From positions 45,549,105 to 45,613,104 of the forward strand of contig NC_133004.1 of assembly GCF_048564905.1 (NCBI RefSeq): a stretch of 64,000 nt of DNA, given 5' to 3'. Position 1 is the stretch's first letter, and the number at the start of each line of letters is the position of its first letter. The DNA is from Vicugna pacos (taxonomy: Eukaryota; Chordata; Mammalia; Artiodactyla; Camelidae). Below the pieces are notes generated by a model. The model was not told the origin of the DNA and did not search any database. It saw only the letters and a program-made list of their open reading frames with translations. The position numbers and the translations under genes are program-made. Shown here one piece after another: positions 60,701-64,000 of the stretch.

Positions 60701-63265
60701 GAAAGTGAGTGGTGGGCGTGTCACGTCACCTTCCCTGCTCAGGGCCGCCCTGCGAGAGTGCTGGGGCATCAGAATGCGGGGGACAGATGGGGGTCTTATG
60801 GAGGGAGACAGGTCTCATGGAGCGTGTAAACAGTGGCTGTCTGTCTCCGGACGGCACACGGGATGCGCTGGCGAGAGGAGGCTCCTAGGGTCCAGGCAAG
60901 ACCTAACGGCCGTGTCACTCCTGTCCCTCGCGTCACAGGTGTCAAGGTGTGCTCACCCCACACACCATTTCCAACTTCCGTGTGCAACCGTAGTGGGTGC
61001 ATGGAATCCCAGAGCCTGTCAGAAACCCAGCCCGACGTACATCCACCTGCCCCGGGGGCTTTTTACTGCCCGTCACTTACCAGATGGTTTCGCTCACCAC
61101 TTGTTTACTGTCTGAACTCACAGAAAACTGTGCATCCACACTTTGCCATCCAGAAAAGTTAGGAAGTTAACATTTCCTCGCAGCCCCCGACCCCGTGAAT
61201 TTGCACGTGTAATCAGGGCGATGCTGTTGAAGTTGATCAGAACGGCCGATGTCTTTCGAGTACTGGTCAGATATCAAGTTAGAGCTGTCAGTTGTCTGGC
61301 TGAGCAGAATAAACAGAGAGAGGAACATAAAAAATAACAATTTCACGTGTTTACAAAGCAGAAGACTTAAGAAGTTTAGTTGAGGGTAGTTTAAAAATAA
61401 AGCCTGTTAGGAAAGAAAGGCCCCCAGAGGTCCTGGAGCGGGCAGGGCAGCGCCTTTCCACACACCCGGAGATGCTGCCCGGCGGGAACCTGAAGCTGCT
61501 GGTGTCCACGGCCGGCAGAGCAGGGCTGACGGGAGAGCAGAAGGGCTGAAAGTTCCAGACGTTTAGGGAGATAAGAGGATCGATGAGCGCAAAGAAAAGC
61601 GGTTTATGGATTCACCTCCCTTCGCCCTCGCTCTCTAAGGCCGGGTCTGCGCTCCCCGCTCCGCTCCGGGGGCGGGAGGGAGTGCTGGTGGGCGCCCTGC
61701 CCTCTGCCCCCGGGACTCTGGCGGAGCAGAGCTGCCCCCGGCCAGCGTCCCAGGCCCTCAGGCCCTGCGCAGAGCTCTTCCCAGTCCCTTGCTCGGGATG
61801 GCCACGGTCTCCTTTCTGGGAGAGTGAAATAAGAAATAACGTCTAACAGATGTCTGTTGCCTCCAGAAAATAAGTTCGATGGAAAGCCTCAAATCCCACG
61901 CCTCAGAGGTGGTCAGGTCCAACCCTCCTGCTCACTCCACGTCCAGCTCCGTGGGGCCCCGGCAGATGCGCCCAGACCGGCAGGACCGGCAGGAGGAGAG
62001 CGAGCGTCTGCGGGGGGCGGTGAAGAGTCTGAAAGGCGAGCGGAATGCCCTGCACACCCAGCTGCAGGAAAAGGAGTACGTTGTCCGTTGTGCGGCACCG
62101 CTGGTGCCTGGCCTCGGGGAGAGGGCCTGCTCCCGCCCACCTGGGGCTGGAGAGATGGGGGTCCTCGGGCTCCGCCCACCTAGGGGCTGTGAGATGCAGG
62201 CCCCACCCACCAGGGGCTGTGAGAGATGCAGGCTGTCAGGCCCCACTCACCTGGGGCTGGAGAGATGCAGGCCCCACCCACCTGGGGGCTGGGCAGAGGC
62301 AGGCCCCACCCACCTGGGGGCTGGAGAGATGTGCTCCCTCGGGCCCCGCCCACCTTGGGGCTGGTTATGTCAGCCTGGCCCAGATCTCCTGACTCCAGCT
62401 CTGCTCACAGTGAGACCCCCTGGTGACTAGTTCACACGGTTAGATCTGAAAAGGACCTGTCTCTGCTGCCTTCTGGTCACAGCAGAACAGTGTGTCACAC
62501 CCCACCTGCTTTTTCACCTCCAGTCCAAGTGTAACATCCACGCAATGATGGGGTCTTGTAGAAACAGGCTGTCATTTTGAACGGTAGCTAGCATCTCTGA
62601 CCTCTTAGCCCGTCGCTTGAACAGCTCCTGTTCATGGAGCGCTGACTGACGTCAGCACCACAGTAAGCAGTGGCTGTCTTAAAGCCACGTGTCACCCTTG
62701 CGGCTCAGGAAGCCCATCTAAGCCATTTGGTTGGAGGCGCCTGGTACCCCTTGTCCTCCAGCCTCAGCTCAGGCTGTGCCACCACCCAGTCGGTGGCGGG
62801 CCTATGGCAGCACTCATCTCAGGGACAGGTAGGCACTAATTGTGAGACCGCTGGGTGAATGCCTCTCCCCCAGGACAGTGAGGCCTGTGAGAGCAGGGCC
62901 AGCACCTACCCAGTGGCTCCGCACCTGACAGTTGCTGGCACACAGCAGGTGCCCAGTAAACACCTGAATGAGCTGGCATCAGGAGTCGGGTCTGCTCCCG
63001 GCTCCCTGCCATTACCAAGAAGGGCTTTTCTCCACCCTCCCATCATGAGTACGGAGGTTACACACGTATTTTCTTGAAAGCTTTTCCTGCTCTGTGATGA
63101 CCTGGGTAATGGTGAGCAGAGGTTTTAATGGTGCTGAAATGTCTCTGGTTCCTTGTTCAGTTTGGAAGTGAAGCAGCTCCTGCAGACAAAGGCGGATCTG
63201 CAGAAGGAGCTGGAAAACATGAAGGAGGTTGAGAAGGAGAGAAAAGAGAGAGAGGAGGCTTTGAG
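38794..63265 (+). CDS. IQCE: IQCE, IQ motif-containing protein E (partial, coding exons 1-15)
   Basis: IQCE sits at the base of the primary cilium, where with EFCAB7 it anchors the EVC-EVC2 complex that carries Hedgehog signals; human loss causes postaxial polydactyly. Fifteen exons join in frame to about 455 codons that follow the human protein from MSLGTGEPASET to EEALR. Human IQCE has about 695 residues, so the IQ motifs and C-terminus lie right of the window. Landmarks in order: a basic N-terminal segment (FHKPPP, VASWR), the EKEDMYDEIIELKK start of the coiled coil (about residue 144), heptad-like coiled coil through residues 160-350, a Ser-rich linker (360-390), and more coiled coil. All borders are GT-AG and phases agree. 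The conventional start at 38794 was chosen by homology; a second in-frame ATG 126 bases upstream could extend it by 42 residues. Confidence 0.97.
39545..39830 (+). repeat. Ancient interspersed repeat, family unresolved
   Basis: 'ggaccagcaagtgcaaaggt', 'ctgcaggccacgcttggag' and 'gggaagcttttggagggctc' follow a widespread old mammalian repeat. It lies in IQCE intron 1. Confidence 0.45.
40010..40310 (-). mobile_element. Ancient L1M 3' region, reverse orientation
   Basis: 'gagaagatttggaaaatcag', 'gtgcatttccttccagtctt' and 'gagatcgtatttatattg' match the reversed 3' part of old L1 elements. Confidence 0.55.
40560..40680 (+). repeat. LINE-2 3'-end fragment
   Basis: 'gcctgagggcaggcactgtc' followed by 'cttggcacagagtcac' resembles the L2 3' end. 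Confidence 0.45.
42243..42370 (+). mobile_element. Vic-1-type tRNA-derived SINE with target-site duplication
   Basis: A box 'tagctcagcagtagagc', B box 'gggttcaatccccagtacc', and a tail 'aaataaataaagttaattaa' with a C-rich end. The perfect 10-bp duplication aagaaatagt flanks it at 42233-42242 and 42371-42380. This points to a comparatively recent insertion, in IQCE intron 1. Confidence 0.93.
43057..43281 (+). mobile_element. L1 3' end of artiodactyl type
   Basis: 'gtaactgaatcactttgctg', 'cacctgaaactaacacaata' and 'ttgtaaaccaactatacctt' with an A-rich tail are the well-known 3' end of young artiodactyl L1 elements. 5'-truncated. Confidence 0.8.
43539..43595 (+). CDS. IQCE: IQCE coding exon 2
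   Basis: Residues 13-31, GDDSLSAITFDSDPEKLSA. The acceptor is CTCCAG and the donor GTGAGT. The last six residues differ from the human VET as I recall it and add three codons. Confidence 0.93.
44764..44809 (+). CDS. IQCE: IQCE coding exon 3
   Basis: Residues 32-46, KARRRSFHKPPPTSL, ending in phase 1. The acceptor is CTTTCAG and the donor GTGAGT. Confidence 0.93.
44810..47425 (+). other. IQCE: IQCE intron 3
   Basis: Apart from the reversed SINE at 47.0-47.16 kb the intron holds an AT-rich block (46.6-47.05 kb) and unassigned sequence. No further exon is seen. Confidence 0.6.
47020..47164 (-). mobile_element. Vic-1-type SINE, reverse orientation
   Basis: The plus strand shows the reversed B box ('tggggatggagcccaggacc') and reversed A box ('ctctaccactgacctatacc') ending in 'ctccccctcccc', with a T-rich start. 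An imperfect 14-bp duplication (12 of 14 bases: ggatccatgtttta at 47006, ggattcatatttta at 47165) flanks it. Older than the 42.2-kb copy. Confidence 0.88.
47426..47554 (+). CDS. IQCE: IQCE coding exon 4
   Basis: Residues 47-89, KSPYHAKPSKVASWRALRTA through KLWLGSSRQ. The acceptor is TTTTTAG and the donor GTATGT. Confidence 0.94.
48040..48174 (+). CDS. IQCE: IQCE coding exon 5
   Basis: Residues 90-134, GSLTQALRSDLTLERAWT through SNLRRSASH. The acceptor is AACCAG and the donor GTGAGC. Confidence 0.94.
49055..49125 (+). CDS. IQCE: IQCE coding exon 6
   Basis: Residues 135-158, GSVPGTPIHREKEDMYDE through LKK, the start of the coiled coil. The acceptor is CCTGCAG and the donor GTAGTG. Confidence 0.95.
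50360..50470 (-). repeat. MIR SINE fossil, reverse orientation
   Basis: 'gataataacagtaccatttc' and 'agggttgttgtgagggttcg' are the reversed MIR core. Confidence 0.75.
50570..51778 (-). mobile_element. LINE-1 fragment, reverse orientation
   Basis: The plus strand reads through a reversed L1: 3'-end words ('cctggaaaccactgattttc', 'catgtaaatggagtcgtgtg'), then 'gtgtggcccacgatgtggtc' and 'gttgatgtctccaatgtaat', then the reversed start of the ORF2 endonuclease ('tttacatttaatgtaattat'). It may be composite. No open ORF2 remains. Confidence 0.8.
53284..53397 (+). CDS. IQCE: IQCE coding exon 7
   Basis: Residues 159-196, SLHMQKSDVDLMRTKLRRLE through LLDPSR. The acceptor is CTTCAG and the donor GTAGGT. 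Confidence 0.97.
53529..53579 (+). CDS. IQCE: IQCE coding exon 8
   Basis: Residues 197-213, GPDFVRTLAEKRPDTGW. The acceptor is CTGCAG and the donor GTGAGT. Confidence 0.95.
53580..56009 (+). other. IQCE: IQCE intron 8
   Basis: AT-rich first half with probable old L1 material (53.75-55.4 kb, including a 3'-end-like stretch at 55.15-55.4 kb), a MIR piece near 54.42-54.5 kb and an AT microsatellite; the last 500 bases are GC-rich. Confidence 0.5.
54730..54768. repeat. (AT)n microsatellite
   Basis: An uninterrupted run of about 14 AT units, then tgtatata. Likely polymorphic. Confidence 0.95.
56010..56080 (+). CDS. IQCE: IQCE coding exon 9
   Basis: Residues 214-236, VINGLKQRILKLEQQCKEKD through STI. 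The acceptor is TGGCAG and the donor GTACGG. A GGGGC tandem repeat begins 14 bases past the donor. Confidence 0.95.
56095..56127 (+). repeat. (GGGGC)n tandem repeat
   Basis: About six GGGGC units start 14 bases after the IQCE exon 9 donor. The G-strand is the transcribed-sense strand and could form a G-quadruplex in the pre-mRNA. Confidence 0.9.
57145..57217 (+). CDS. IQCE: IQCE coding exon 10
   Basis: Residues 237-261, NKLQTDMKTTNLEEMRVAME through TYYEE. The acceptor is TTTTCAG and the donor GTGTGT. Confidence 0.95.
57442..57491 (+). CDS. IQCE: IQCE coding exon 11
   Basis: Residues 262-277, TRRLQTLLASSETTGK, phase 2 at the end. The acceptor is TTTACAG and the donor GTATGA. Confidence 0.93.
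58038..58075 (+). repeat. MER20 (hAT-Charlie) DNA transposon fragment
   Basis: 'gggggttggcaaactctgta' and 'aaagggccaggca' match the MER20 terminal region. A diverged remainder may extend toward 58.6 kb ('attttagactttgtgg'), interrupted by other sequence. Confidence 0.55.
58917..59080 (+). CDS. IQCE: IQCE coding exon 12
   Basis: Residues 278-332, TPPVEKKIGLKKQKKMSSAF through SPTISKIK. The acceptor is CTCCTAG and the donor GTACCT. The SRSVQELTEENQSLKEDLD stretch is nearly invariant against human. Confidence 0.96.
59285..60350 (+). repeat. Ancient interspersed repeat, family unresolved
   Basis: 'gtgccaggcactgttctaga', 'cagaggccctgagtgtgcct' and 'aaacagggccttgatggtca' follow the same old repeat as the copy at 39.5 kb. 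It fills much of IQCE intron 12. Confidence 0.4.
60649..60704 (+). CDS. IQCE: IQCE coding exon 13
   Basis: Residues 333-351, GYVEWSKPRLLRRIAELEK. The acceptor is CCTTCAG and the donor GTGAGT. Confidence 0.96.
61867..62075 (+). CDS. IQCE: IQCE coding exon 14
   Basis: Residues 352-420, KISSMESLKSHASEVVRSN through HTQLQEKE. The acceptor is CCTCCAG and the donor GTACGT. The Ser-rich middle diverges from human more than the ends. The frame stays open beyond the donor into a minisatellite. Confidence 0.94.
62133..62382 (+). repeat. Minisatellite in IQCE intron 14
   Basis: Seven tandem units of about 31 bases, some lengthened to about 40, each built on 'cccacctggggctggagaga' and 'tgcaggcc'. It starts 58 bases past the exon 14 donor. 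Confidence 0.9.
62858..62975 (+). repeat. LINE-2 3' end
   Basis: 'gtgaggcctgtgagagcagg' and 'gctggcacacagcaggtgcc' with 'cagtaaacacctgaatgagc' are the typical L2 tail. Confidence 0.75.
63161..63265 (+). CDS. IQCE: IQCE coding exon 15 (last in window)
   Basis: Residues 421-455 plus two bases, DLEVKQLLQTKADLQKEL through KEREEAL. The acceptor is TTGTTCAG and the donor GTGAGT. Charged coiled coil; the message continues past the right edge. Confidence 0.95.
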
Positions 63266-63319
63266 GTGAGTGGACTAAGTCAGAAGACACAGTTCCAGGC
63301 CCTCCCTGCCCCTTGCCCC

Positions 63320-63570
63320 GCCCCTCCATCTGCTCTGAGCCCAGCCCCAAGGGCGACTTCCAAAGCCTAGGCCCCATCACGTTGCTCCTCCTCTGACGTC
63401 TCTCAGTGGTTTGCTGTTCCCTCCAGAGTAAAGATCCAGACTTTGGGGAAAGGCTCCTCATGGTTGGGCCAGCGTTTGCCCCCTTGGCATCACGGCCAAC
63501 TCCCCTGCCCACATCCTCCTGCATGTCCATCATGGGCAGGCTCAGCGTGCCCAGGTTCCATACCCCGGTC
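63320..63570 (+). repeat. LINE-2 fragment
   Basis: 'gtttgctgttccctccagag', 'taaagatccagactttgggg' and 'ggctcctcatggttgggcca' match the L2 3' region. It lies in IQCE intron 15. Confidence 0.6.
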
Positions 63571-63604
63571 AGGGCTCCACCCGGCTGTCAGTCAGCTCCC
63601 ACCC

Positions 63605-64000
63605 TCCTGTGTTTATCACTGTTTATGGCAGCCAAAAAGTGGGAACAGCCCAAATGTCCGTCAGCTGAGGAGTAGATAAAGAAACAAGTGTATCCATTCA
63701 GAGGAATGAAGTTGAACACCTGCTACAATGTGAACGAACCTCAGAAACATGAGGCTCAATGAGAGAATCAGACAGGAAAGCCCGAATGTTGTGTGATTCG
63801 CAAGTTTCCAAAGGGGGCACGTTTGTAGAGACAGACTGAATTAGTGGTTGCGGGGGAGGCGAGGGGAGGGAGTGGGTGACGGGTGAGGGGCTTCTTCCGG
63901 GATGACGGAAATGTTCTAGAATCAGATACCACTGATAGCTGAACAACACTGTGGCCACACTAAAAGCCACTTAATTGCATACTTTAAAGTAATGAATTTT
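63605..64000 (+). mobile_element. L1M 3' end, runs off the window
   Basis: 'ggcagccaaaaagtgggaac', 'agcccaaatgtccgtcagct', 'gaacgaacctcagaaacatg', 'acggaaatgttctagaatca' and 'ttgcatactttaaagtaatg' follow the 3' end of medium-old L1 elements in sense orientation. Confidence 0.85.

Noticed and set aside
1-64000. CRISPR arrays, operons, phage or bacterial systems.
   Set aside because: The window is spliced mammalian DNA; the only regular repeats are a minisatellite, a microsatellite and short tandem repeats.

Overview
This 64 kb window is mammalian nuclear DNA from an even-toed ungulate, most likely a camelid. The evidence is GT-AG spliced genes with orthologues in all mammals, MIR, L2, L1M and MLT1 fossils, and three tRNA-derived SINEs of the camelid Vic-1 type. 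One SINE has a perfect 10-bp target-site duplication. Splice junctions were read by hand and checked by codon phase; no alignment or database search was run, and statements about other species come from memory.

Layout: (1) 250-6066, minus strand, the first five coding exons of AMZ1 (archaemetzincin-1); its last coding exon lies off the left edge. A GC-rich, CpG-dense block at 11.6-12.2 kb may hold its promoter. (2) 12.2-24.9 kb, a gene desert of ancient repeats: MIRs, L1 and L2 pieces, and two MLT1-type LTR fossils. (3) 24.9-36.4 kb, minus strand, all of BRAT1: 13 coding exons, 819 codons with an open frame, a poly(A) signal and a CpG-island promoter with a probable non-coding first exon. (4) 36.4-38.5 kb, a short gap between two divergent CpG-island promoters. 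(5) 38.79 kb to the right edge, plus strand, IQCE coding exons 1-15 (about 455 codons). Its IQ-motif C-terminus lies beyond the window.

The three genes do not form a pathway. AMZ1 is an archaemetzincin-family (putative) zinc peptidase, BRAT1 is a HEAT-repeat scaffold of the ATM and Integrator systems, and IQCE is a coiled-coil protein at the base of the primary cilium. They are old neighbours on human 7p22.3.

No new multi-gene system is visible. The observations most worth checking are: an AMZ1 catalytic motif that reads HGLCH instead of HELCH; a weak AMZ1 exon 1 donor with a stronger in-frame donor 39 bases downstream; AMZ1(-) BRAT1(-) IQCE(+) adjacency that differs from the human order in a way one inversion would explain; an in-frame, strong-context upstream ATG in IQCE; and a minisatellite behind IQCE exon 14 that keeps the reading frame open.
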